This document shows, piece by piece, positions 1 to 5,452 of a stretch of DNA of 6,095 bases. The DNA lies in contig JAIRUB010000036.1 of the NCBI GenBank assembly GCA_031254635.1, forward strand, positions 1 through 6,095. Reading direction: 5' to 3'. The notes under the pieces are model-generated. The model was given only the letters and a program-made list of their open reading frames with translations, made no database searches and had not been told where the DNA came from. Position 1 is the stretch's first letter. Each line of letters begins with the position of its first letter. Made by a program: the position numbers and the translations under genes. Source of the DNA: Prevotellaceae bacterium (GTDB taxonomy: Bacteria; Bacteroidota; Bacteroidia; Bacteroidales; UBA932).

Positions 1-727
1 CTGCCAACCTTCGCACGATAAGGTATTGCGCATAATTTGTATCCTGATATTCATCTACCAAAATATAATGAAAAAACTTGCAATATTTGTCCAATACATC
101 GGGAAAATCGCGAAACAGGATATTGGTAAATAACAATAAATCATCAAAATCCATAGCGCCTGAGAAGCGGCATTTCTTCGTATATAACTGATAAATTTCA
201 CCAATCCGCGGCCGGCGGGCAGCCTGATCGTCGGCCTGTACCTGTGCATTCGTTTGATAAGCTGTAGCTGTTACCAAATTATTTTTAGCCATAGAAATAC
301 GCGCTAACACTACGCTTGGCTTGTACAGTTTATCGTCGAGTTCTAATTCTTTAATACAACTTTTTATAACACTCTTGCTGTCGGTAGTGTCGTAAATGGT
401 AAAATTCGGTGGAAAGCCAAGCCGTTCGGCTTCTATATGTAAGATGCGTGAAAAAATAGCGTGGAAAGTACCCATCCACAAGCGTTGCGCCTTTTCCCTA
501 CCTACCAATTGGCCGATACGTTCTTTCATCTCATTGGCTGCCTTGTTGGTAAAGGTTAGCGCCAAAACATTGTACGGCGCCACGCCTTGCTGTAAAAGGT
601 AAGCAACGCGGTAAGTAAGTACGCGGGTTTTTCCCGATCCGGCTCCGGCTATAATTAACGATGGCCCCCGGTAGTTAACAACGGCTTCACGCTGAGTGGG
701 GCTTAAAGAAGCTAAAATGGATTCCAT
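1..727 (-). CDS. uvrD: UvrD/PcrA-type ATP-dependent DNA helicase (N-terminal part)
   Basis: Superfamily 1 helicase that unwinds DNA with 3'-5' polarity in repair and replication-fork maintenance. The reading frame is open from an ATG at 727 to the left edge and gives 242 residues, roughly the first third of a usual 700-800-residue protein. Visible motifs in order: the Q-motif region LSPTQREAV (residues 8-16), Walker A AGAGSGKT (27-34), motif Ia LTFTNKAA (57-64), motif Ib GTFHA (86-90), the family-typical AMDFDDLL (191-198) and Walker B LVDEYQDTN (223-231). The Tyr in DEYQDT and the overall spacing fit UvrD/PcrA/Rep rather than RecB. The start is chosen because the LSPTQ motif begins only 8 residues in, as is usual for the family. 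The gene diverges from the DUF4301 gene across 125 bases. PcrA, UvrD and Rep cannot be told apart from this fragment, so the symbol is generic. Motifs III-VI lie outside the window. Confidence 0.95.
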   Translation of the reverse strand, partial: MESILASLSPTQREAVVNYRGPSLIIAGAGSGKTRVLTYRVAYLLQQGVAPYNVLALTFTNKAANEMKERIGQLVGREKAQRLWMGTFHAIFSRILHIEAERLGFPPNFTIYDTTDSKSVIKSCIKELELDDKLYKPSVVLARISMAKNNLVTATAYQTNAQVQADDQAARRPRIGEIYQLYTKKCRFSGAMDFDDLLLFTNILFRDFPDVLDKYCKFFHYILVDEYQDTNYAQYLIVRRLA

Positions 728-794
728 CAATAAAACACCTTCATTTAAAACAGTAAATTTTCCGCAAGTTAGCAAATTTGTCTGAAATTTTATG

Positions 795-802
795 TATCTT
801 GC
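795..802 (+). promoter_or_regulatory. Possible -7 promoter element for the DUF4301 gene
   Basis: TATCTTGC differs at one position from the Bacteroidota -7 consensus TAnnTTTG and lies 50 bases before the ATG at 853. A TTTG at 777-780 is only 14 bases upstream, against the expected 19 or so, so there is no well-placed -33 element. The helicase gene on the opposite strand must also have its promoter in 728-852. There I see only a one-mismatch match, CAAATTTG (773-780), which is palindromic and therefore reads the same on both strands. Weak evidence. Confidence 0.3.
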
Positions 803-852
803 ATTTTTTTCTATTGAGTTGTTTGTGTATCAGGATTTAAAATTTCACAGCT

Positions 853-2322
853 ATGTTAACACTATTCGACCATCAGCAATTGCAACAGTTGGGCATTACT
901 GTTGAACAAGTAGAGCAACAACTTAACTATTTCCGGCAAGGCTTTCCTTTCCTGCCCATTACTGCGCCTGCCACTCCGGATAATGGAATTATTCAATTCA
1001 GCCAAGAAGAGCAAGCGCTTCTGTTGCGTCGTTTCGATCAATGGGGCGGCAGTCGGCTGAAGTTTGTTCCAGCCTCAGGCGCTGCCACACGTATGTTTAA
1101 AGCACTTTTTGAGTATCTTGAAGCCGGTAAAAAAGGAAAGGAAGTTGATGAGTTTTTTGCAGGACTGAAAGATTTTGCTTTTTATGAAGATTTAACAAAA
1201 ATAGTAGGTGAAAACACGCCTAAGGGAGTGTCGGAGTGGGTGAAAGCTTTATTGGATACCGATGGGCTGAACTACGGAAATTTACCTAAGGGGCTATTGA
1301 AATTCCACTATTATGTTGATGGCGCGCGCACGGCCTTTGAGGAACACCTTGTGGAAGCAGCGCTTTACGCCAAAGACAACTGTGGTATTGCACGTCTGCA
1401 TTTCACTGTATCGCCCGAACATCGCAAAGGGTTTGAAGCATTACTTAATGAAGTACAACAGCGCTACGAACAACGCTATGACGTGAAATATGAAGTTTCA
1501 TTCTCGGAACAAAAAAAATCGACCGACACCATTGCTGTTGATTTACAGAACGAACCTTTCCGCAATGCCGACGGCACCTTACTTTTCCGCCCGGGAGGGC
1601 ACGGTGCCCTGCTCGAAAACCTCGACGAGATGCAAGAAGACATTGTGTTTATCAAGAATATCGACAACATTACGCCCGACAAACTGCGCAACGACACTAT
1701 ACATTGGAAGAAAGTGCTGGCCGGCTATCTCCTGCAACTGCGCGAACAAATTACCAAGTATATCCGGGAATTGGAAGAAGGTTGCTGTGATATTAAATTA
1801 AAAAAAATCGCTCAATTTCTTGAAAAACAATTTTGTATTACGCTTCCTGTGATTAAAGGAGAAGAATATGCCCACGCCTTGTATGCCAAACTCAACCGCC
1901 CGATACGTGTGTGCGGCATGGTGAAGAACGAGGGCGAGCCCGGCGGCGGCCCCTTCATAGCGCGCAGTGCCGACGGTTCTCTTTCGCTTCAGATTGCAGA
2001 AAGCGTACAAATAGACCAAAAAGACCCTGAAGCACAAGGGCATTTTAAGGCAGCCACCCACTTCAATCCGGTAGATTTGGTATGCTCGTTCCGCGATTAC
2101 CACGGAGGCCGTTATTCATTGCCCAATTTCTGCGACCCTGCCACCGGCTTCATCTCACAGAAGAGTAAGGATGGCCTTGAACTTAAAGCACTTGAACTGC
2201 CTGGCTTGTGGAATGGCGCTATGAGCAACTGGAATACCGTATTTGTGGAAGTGCCGCTAATCACCTTCAACCCCGTAAAAACCATCAACGACTTGTTGCG
2301 CAAGGAACACCAAACGAATTAA
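853..2322 (+). CDS. DUF4301 family protein, possibly nucleotidyltransferase-like
   Basis: A 489-residue protein that I recognise as the DUF4301 family of Bacteroidota; its biochemical role is not established to my knowledge. No signal peptide or membrane segment is visible, so it should be cytoplasmic. Conserved-looking blocks: KFVPASGAATRMFK (70-83), FRPGGHGALLENL (245-257), DIVFIKNIDN (263-272), GMVKNEGEPGGGPF (355-368), FNPVDLVC (404-411) and a C-terminal GLWNGAMSNWNTVFVEVP (451-468). The first resembles the Gly-rich nucleotide-binding loop of sugar-nucleotide pyrophosphorylases. The second and third resemble the PGGHG and N-x-DN motifs of the UDP-glucose pyrophosphorylase group. A GT-A-fold nucleotidyltransferase activity is therefore my inference. 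The ATG at 853 is chosen because it opens the frame 27 codons before the first predicted conserved segment; no Shine-Dalgarno is present, as usual in this phylum. It appears to be monocistronic: a helicase gene diverges upstream and an RNA gene with its own promoter follows. Confidence 0.9.
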   Translation: MLTLFDHQQLQQLGITVEQVEQQLNYFRQGFPFLPITAPATPDNGIIQFSQEEQALLLRRFDQWGGSRLKFVPASGAATRMFKALFEYLEAGKKGKEVDEFFAGLKDFAFYEDLTKIVGENTPKGVSEWVKALLDTDGLNYGNLPKGLLKFHYYVDGARTAFEEHLVEAALYAKDNCGIARLHFTVSPEHRKGFEALLNEVQQRYEQRYDVKYEVSFSEQKKSTDTIAVDLQNEPFRNADGTLLFRPGGHGALLENLDEMQEDIVFIKNIDNITPDKLRNDTIHWKKVLAGYLLQLREQITKYIRELEEGCCDIKLKKIAQFLEKQFCITLPVIKGEEYAHALYAKLNRPIRVCGMVKNEGEPGGGPFIARSADGSLSLQIAESVQIDQKDPEAQGHFKAATHFNPVDLVCSFRDYHGGRYSLPNFCDPATGFISQKSKDGLELKALELPGLWNGAMSNWNTVFVEVPLITFNPVKTINDLLRKEHQTN

Positions 2323-2381
2323 GGGTGCAGGGTTCTCGGTACGGTGTGATTTAAGAACTTAAAAATTCAAATAATTACCTT

Positions 2382-2410
2382 TAACTACTCTAACTACCCT
2401 TAACCACTTT
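2382..2410. repeat. Short degenerate tandem repeat, 9-10 base unit
   Basis: Three consecutive units, TAACTACTC (2382-2390), TAACTACCCT (2391-2400) and TAACCACTTT (2401-2410), lie in the 194-base spacer between the DUF4301 gene and rnpB. A similar string, TTCTAACTACTT, occurs at 5413-5424 beside clpC. The spacer also begins with GGGTGCA and GGGTTCT (2323-2336). No gene or convincing terminator is visible in 2323-2461. Confidence 0.6.
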
Positions 2411-2461
2411 TTACCATTCATGCTTTTCGTACAAATACCCTCCCTAATTTCCTAACCCTCA

Positions 2462-2496
2462 ATTATTCATTATTTATTTATCATTGTTCATTGTTT
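2462..2496. repeat. Degenerate heptanucleotide tandem array (ATTRTTY type)
   Basis: Five seven-base units lie end to end with no slippage: ATTATTC at 2462, ATTATTT at 2469, ATTTATC at 2476, ATTGTTC at 2483 and ATTGTTT at 2490. The array ends five bases before the rnpB -7 element and so occupies the place where the -33 element and upstream promoter region should be. The same unit type recurs at 5425-5452. Confidence 0.75.
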
Positions 2497-2501
2497 TTTC
2501 G

Positions 2502-2509
2502 TATCTTTG
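2502..2509 (+). promoter_or_regulatory. -7 promoter element of rnpB
   Basis: TATCTTTG is a perfect match to the Bacteroidota -7 consensus TAnnTTTG. It lies eight bases before the first base of the RNase P RNA P1 helix (2517), so the predicted transcription start falls almost on the mature 5' end. No perfect TTTG sits at the ideal distance. The best candidates are TTTA at 2477-2480 (21-base spacing) and TTG at 2484-2486 (15-base spacing), both within an AT-rich repeat array. Confidence 0.75.
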
Positions 2510-2516
2510 CACTATG

Positions 2517-2840
2517 AATCGGTATGCCGTCTTATCGCTCTTCGGATAACTGAAGGGAGGAAAGTCCGGACAATACAGAGTACTGCTCTGTGGAAAGCAC
2601 AGATAGGCGTAAGTTTATGGTTGGCGTAACAGAAAATAACCGTCCGCCCGTCCGCGGATAAGGGTGAAAAGGTGGGGTAAGAGCCTACCGGCGTCGGTAG
2701 CGATACCGGCGGCCGTACGCACCGGCAGATTGCAAGGCCATGTAAACCGGCGTTTGAGGGTTGCTCGCCCGATGCCGGAGGGTAGGCTGCATAGATAAAT
2801 GATAAGACCAGACAGAATCCGGCTTACAGGCATACCGATT
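2517..2840 (+). ncRNA. rnpB: RNase P RNA, bacterial class A
   Basis: Catalytic RNA of ribonuclease P, which removes the 5' leader from tRNA precursors together with the RnpA protein. The conserved core is all present in order: CR-I GAGGAAAGTCCGGA (about 2557-2570), ACAGAAA (2629-2635), the AGGGTGAAAAGG and GGTAAGAGCCTACCG region (2661-2690), TAGATAAATGAT (about 2792-2803) and CR-V GACAGAATCCGGCTTA (2811-2826). CR-I and CR-V can form the P4 pseudoknot. The ends are set by a 12-base-pair perfect P1 helix: AATCGGTATGCC (2517-2528) pairs with GGCATACCGATT (2829-2840). A GGT at 2781-2783 may be the site that pairs with the tRNA CCA end, which is a tentative reading. At about 324 nt the length is normal for type A. 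An open frame on the opposite strand inside this gene is spurious. Confidence 0.97.
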
Positions 2841-2845
2841 TTTTT
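2839..2845 (+). terminator. U-run ending the rnpB transcript
   Basis: Seven consecutive T residues directly follow, and slightly overlap, the 3' strand of the P1 helix. No local hairpin precedes the run: the only nearby stem is about three base pairs. If termination is intrinsic, the long-range P1 helix would have to act as the hairpin; otherwise termination or 3' processing occurs in some other way. Confidence 0.5.
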
Positions 2846-2849
2846 ATAA

Positions 2850-2868
2850 TTGCTTATTTGCTTATTTG
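2850..2868. repeat. Short 8-base tandem repeat downstream of rnpB
   Basis: TTGCTTAT occurs twice head to tail (2850-2857 and 2858-2865), followed by a partial TTG. The rest of the 93-base spacer up to the PHP gene is AT-rich, with further loose repetition (AGTTGAA, AGTTTAT, AAGTTAT between about 2886 and 2908). It contains no gene that I can see. Confidence 0.6.
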
Positions 2869-2931
2869 TCGTAAAACGAAGTAAGAGTTGAAAGTTTATA
2901 AAGTTATTGATTTTTTAAATTTTTAAATGGT

Positions 2932-2967
2932 TTTCACCCTTTACCTTTTACCTTGTTACCCTTCACC
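2932..2967. repeat. Degenerate heptanucleotide tandem array (GGTRAAR type)
   Basis: Read on the plus strand, the units are TTTCACC (2932), CTTTACC (2939), TTTTACC (2946), one extra T at 2953, then TGTTACC (2954) and CTTCACC (2961). On the minus strand this is GGTRAAR. The array contains the stop codon and last ten or so codons of the PHP-domain gene. The same unit in the other orientation appears as GGTGAAA twice at 5346-5359. Confidence 0.75.
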
Positions 2968-4175
2968 TTCCTGCGAACCCACCACCCTCCGCCTCCGGCC
3001 ACCAAGACTATGCAAAGCAGAATAGTGATTCGTTTTAACATTGTTTTTCCTGCATTTACTGAGGCTAATTGTTGCTTCGCGGGAACATGGCCGTCAGAGG
3101 TGCGTACCACCGGATTCAGATAATAAGTAAAACCATTCTCCTCATCCCTCAATTCCACTCTCACATAAGTATTTTCCGGTTGAATGGGATAAAGGGCACA
3201 ATCGGTTTGATGTGCCGAGGCTAACAGTTGTCCGCCATCGCCAATAAATGTAATTGATGACACAGTTTGCTGCCATTTTACTATTAAAGAATTATGGCGA
3301 ACGCTAATGCTTTCAGGAAAAGACACCTTGTCTGCTACAGTTTGTTTTTCTGCTAATGTAGCCTCCGGCATTCGCGGAAAACTTACGGCAAAAGCCGCTC
3401 CATGCGACAGATTAAACAATATATCCTCACGGTTAGTGGTTGGAGTATTAACAAAAAGAACTTCGCGCTGCACCCATTTTAAGTCGTTTACTCCATGCGA
3501 GTCGTCGTTGGCCGTAATCCAAACAGCATGCCCATGCGATAAAGCCGAATCCCAATATTTGACAGAGTACCTGACGCCGTTTAAAACTTCCATCAAATCA
3601 TAATTGCATAAATATTTAAAATCTTCGGGTGTATAGCCATAGCGCAAGTCGGGATGATTAATTGCCAATACCTCACAACGCGGTTTTAATAAATCAAGCG
3701 TATATTGTTTTTGGCTCAGGCTATTTTGAACAAAAACATAATCGCGCCACAGCACAGGGCCGTGGGTTCCCATAGGCATTTGGTGCGTTTTTCCATAGCC
3801 ATAGCCATGTTCATAACAAGGGATGTAGGAGGGCAAATGCATCCCTCCGGTATCCACCGTCATATAGTTAGACACCGAAATAACCTCATAATTTAACGCA
3901 TGGTAAACCTCTAACAACTCTTCGCGACTATTGTCGCCATGGGTAAGCCCCATCCAGCTCTCGGTATGCGTATGAAATAGCGATTTACGCCAGTCGGTGC
4001 GCACCACATTGGTATATGGATTATAGAAGCAATCCCCTGAAAAGGGTTGCGGTTCATGAAAGGAATAAATCGGATAACTGGCATAAAACCAAGCCTGCGT
4101 AACCACAAGAAAGGTAAGAGGTAATGCAATAATTACGAGAAGAGAATACAATATTATCCTGAAAATTTTCTTCAT
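2934..4175 (-). CDS. Membrane-anchored PHP-domain protein
   Basis: A 413-residue protein with an N-terminal membrane segment (about 7-30, after the basic start MKKIFR) and a C-terminal one (about 383-400) followed by a basic tail. This predicts a periplasmic catalytic region held at both ends. The middle resembles a PHP metal-dependent hydrolase of the CehA/McbA type. HTH (68-70) is followed by DNSREELLEVYHALNYEVIS (81-100); then come E122-H123, NHPD (173-176), E196 and NDDSHG (223-228). The second PHP motif, normally TDH, reads SNY (102-104), so metal binding is altered or activity is lost. Residues 285-355 look like a beta-sandwich. The ATG at 4175 is preferred over an in-frame one at 4406: it begins a typical signal anchor, and the longer form would run antisense through the transporter gene and lack a sensible N-terminus. 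The substrate is unknown. The gene is divergent from the chr pair. Confidence 0.82.
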   Translation of the reverse strand: MKKIFRIILYSLLVIIALPLTFLVVTQAWFYASYPIYSFHEPQPFSGDCFYNPYTNVVRTDWRKSLFHTHTESWMGLTHGDNSREELLEVYHALNYEVISVSNYMTVDTGGMHLPSYIPCYEHGYGYGKTHQMPMGTHGPVLWRDYVFVQNSLSQKQYTLDLLKPRCEVLAINHPDLRYGYTPEDFKYLCNYDLMEVLNGVRYSVKYWDSALSHGHAVWITANDDSHGVNDLKWVQREVLFVNTPTTNREDILFNLSHGAAFAVSFPRMPEATLAEKQTVADKVSFPESISVRHNSLIVKWQQTVSSITFIGDGGQLLASAHQTDCALYPIQPENTYVRVELRDEENGFTYYLNPVVRTSDGHVPAKQQLASVNAGKTMLKRITILLCIVLVAGGGGWWVRRKVKGNKVKGKG

Positions 4176-4192
4176 AGTGTACAATACAGATA

Positions 4193-4208
4193 GATACAAA
4201 GATACAAA
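4193..4208. repeat. Perfect 8-base tandem duplication in the divergent promoter region
   Basis: GATACAAA occurs twice head to tail (4193-4200 and 4201-4208). On the minus strand the junction of the two copies creates the TATCTTTG -7 element proposed for the PHP gene, so the duplication may be what generated that promoter. It could also be a binding site for a regulator, but there is no direct evidence for that. Confidence 0.6.
4197..4204 (-). promoter_or_regulatory. -7 promoter element of the PHP-domain gene
   Basis: On the minus strand, 4204 to 4197 reads TATCTTTG, an exact match to the Bacteroidota -7 consensus TAnnTTTG, 21 bases before the ATG at 4175. The -33 element is poor: a TTTG at 4219-4216 is too close (11-base spacing), and nothing better is found near 19-20 bases. 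The predicted start is near 4190, giving a leader of about 15 bases. Confidence 0.55.
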
Positions 4209-4209
4209 A

Positions 4210-4221
4210 TATTTGCAAATA
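4210..4221. promoter_or_regulatory. 12-base perfect palindrome, candidate operator
   Basis: TATTTGCAAATA is its own reverse complement. It contains the -33 TTTG of the transporter promoter (4212-4215) and a mirror TTTG on the other strand. It lies five bases upstream of the -7 element of the PHP gene, so a dimeric regulator bound here could affect both genes. The binding role is inference. Confidence 0.4.
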
Positions 4222-4242
4222 AAGGATATTGTCGTATATTTG
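4212..4242 (+). promoter_or_regulatory. Promoter of the chr transporter pair
   Basis: TTTG (4212-4215), a 19-base spacer, then TATATTTG (4235-4242): a full match to the Bacteroidota -33/-7 consensus with ideal spacing. The ATG of the first transporter gene starts only five bases after the -7 element, so the transcript should begin at or within a couple of bases of the start codon. Confidence 0.8.
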
Positions 4243-4247
4243 TCAAT

Positions 4248-4787
4248 ATGAATCTCTATCTCAATTCCTTTCTTACTTTCTTCAAGGTTGGAGCCTTCAC
4301 CTTGGGCGGAGGCTATGCTATGATTCCTTTGATAGAAAGAGAGGTAGTCGATAAAAAACAATGGCTTGACAGAACTTCTTTTCTTGATTTGATAGCCGTA
4401 GCCCAATCGGTTCCCGGAATATTCGCCGTGAATATGGCCATCTTTGTAGGCTACAGGCTGAAAGGGGTAAAAGGCAGTATAGTTACGGCTTTGGGCACTA
4501 TTTTACCCTCGTTTATTACCATTTTGGCTATTGCTATCTTTCTCTACGGATTTAAAGATAATGAAGTGGTAATGAACGTTTTTAAAGGAATACGGCCGGC
4601 AGTGGTTGCCCTCATTGCTGTACCGGTGCTTACTACTGCCAAAACCGCCGGTATAACTTATAAAACGATGGTTATTCCGGTAGTAACAGCATTGTTTATC
4701 TGGCTATTAAATGTATCGCCGGTGTATATTGTCATAGTCGCCATCATAGCAGGCGTTGGTTATCAACTTTACAAGCAAAAACGATGA
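4248..4787 (+). CDS. chrA: Chromate transporter family protein, N-terminal-type half
   Basis: A 179-residue integral membrane protein of the CHR (ChrA) family, the short-chain form in which one gene encodes one half of the transporter. The signature FTLGGGYAMIPLIEREVV lies at 17-34. AQSVPGIFAVNMAIFVGYRLKG (52-73) follows in two parts: a Pro-Gly motif, then the conserved N-x-A-x-F-V-G-Y. Several hydrophobic spans follow (about 76-100, 115-130, 140-175). The family moves chromate and probably sulfate-like anions across the inner membrane; the substrate here is not certain, since family members in anaerobic gut and sediment bacteria are often untested. The ATG at 4248 is the only plausible start: no upstream in-frame ATG follows the promoter, and the next Met (residue 25) is inside the signature. 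The stop overlaps the next gene's ATG, which suggests coupled translation and a two-subunit transporter. Confidence 0.93.
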   Translation: MNLYLNSFLTFFKVGAFTLGGGYAMIPLIEREVVDKKQWLDRTSFLDLIAVAQSVPGIFAVNMAIFVGYRLKGVKGSIVTALGTILPSFITILAIAIFLYGFKDNEVVMNVFKGIRPAVVALIAVPVLTTAKTAGITYKTMVIPVVTALFIWLLNVSPVYIVIVAIIAGVGYQLYKQKR

Positions 4788-5308
4788 TTTACCTTCAACT
4801 GTTCATAACTTTTTTCAAAATCGGGCTTTTCGGCTTCGGCGGCGGCTATGCCATGCTCTCGCTTATACAGCACGAAATTGTAGAGGTGAACGGCTGGCTC
4901 ACCACCTCCGAATTTACTGATATAGTAGCTATTTCACAAATGACGCCGGGGCCTATAGGCATTAACGCCGCAACCTTTGTAGGCTACACCGCCTCGGGCA
5001 GCGTGTGGGGCGCAACAATAGCCACCATTGCTGTTTGCCTGCCCTCGTTCATCATTATGCTCCTGATTTGCAAAGTGCTCAGCCTTTTCCGTGCTAATCC
5101 TTACTTCAACGCTATATTCAAGGTTTTACGATTTGTAGTCGTAGGATTAATTGCCTCAGCCGCACTTATTTTAGTTACCCCTGAGAGTTTTTTGGATTAT
5201 AAGAGTGTGATTATTTTTGTTGTAGTCTTTTTTGCCACTTGGAAATTCAAACTGCATCCTATTCTTACGCTCATAATCGCAGGAACTTTCGGCGCTTTGT
5301 TTCTATGA
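4784..5308 (+). CDS. chrA: Chromate transporter family protein, C-terminal-type half
   Basis: A 174-residue membrane protein and the second half of the short-chain CHR pair. It repeats the architecture of its upstream partner: FGFGGGYAMLSLIQHEIV at 16-33 and SQMTPGPIGINAATFVGY at 51-68, then hydrophobic spans at about 75-100, 115-132 and 140-174. Unlike the first half it keeps the full Pro-Gly-Pro motif, so the two halves are diverged rather than recently duplicated. It starts within the ATGA overlap (4784-4787) with the first gene and should be translated by re-initiation from the same transcript. The pair probably forms a heterodimer with the halves in opposite membrane orientation, as described for paired short-chain members. 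It ends two residues after a hydrophobic stretch, with almost no C-terminal tail, and no clear terminator follows. Confidence 0.93.
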   Translation: MIYLQLFITFFKIGLFGFGGGYAMLSLIQHEIVEVNGWLTTSEFTDIVAISQMTPGPIGINAATFVGYTASGSVWGATIATIAVCLPSFIIMLLICKVLSLFRANPYFNAIFKVLRFVVVGLIASAALILVTPESFLDYKSVIIFVVVFFATWKFKLHPILTLIIAGTFGALFL

Positions 5309-5452
5309 CGTGAAGCGTAAGACGTAAAATATAAAGTGAATTTTTGGTGAAAGGTGAAAGGGTAATCGCATATCGCACAGTCGTATATCCAGATACTTGA
5401 TACCCTGACAACTTCTAACTACTTATTATTCACTGTTCATTAATCATTATCG
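5309..5452. repeat. Spacer built from degenerate heptanucleotide repeats
   Basis: The whole spacer between the converging chr and clpC genes falls into short runs with a seven-base period. CGTGAAG, CGTAAGA and CGTAAAA start at 5309, 5316 and 5323. GGTGAAA is exactly doubled at 5346-5359. ATCGCAT and ATCGCAC lie at 5365-5378, GATACTT and GATACCC at 5392-5405. ATTATTC, ACTGTTC and ATTAATC start at 5425, 5432 and 5439. The last run enters the 3' end of clpC. No hairpin terminator is visible for either gene. Confidence 0.65.

Noticed and set aside
396..602. 68-codon plus-strand open frame
   Set aside because: It is antisense to the helicase gene, whose motifs Ia and Ib are encoded here.
1476..2303. 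Several open frames of 63-103 codons on both strands within the DUF4301 gene
   Set aside because: They are shadows of a well-supported 489-codon gene, have no recognisable domains and have no promoter or start context.
2351..2362. TTAAGAACTTAA inverted repeat after the DUF4301 gene
   Set aside because: The stem is only four to five A/T-rich pairs with no T-run directly after it, so it is not a credible terminator.
2323..2516. Possible CRISPR or mobile-element remnant in the repeat-rich spacer
   Set aside because: Units are 7-10 bases with no spacers, terminal inverted repeats or transposase sequence; simple tandem repetition explains it.
2615..2833. 72-codon minus-strand open frame
   Set aside because: It lies entirely inside the conserved RNase P RNA on the opposite strand.
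2869..2879. TCGT-AAA-ACGA mini hairpin downstream of rnpB
   Set aside because: A four-pair stem with no U-run on either strand; likely chance.
3307..4129. Open frames of 63-98 codons within the PHP gene, on either strand
   Set aside because: They overlap PHP motif-bearing sequence in the true frame and show no family resemblance.
4176..4406. 77-residue upstream extension of the PHP-domain gene
   Set aside because: It would run antisense through the start of the first chr gene and through both promoters, and it puts a low-quality segment before an obvious signal anchor beginning at the ATG at 4175.
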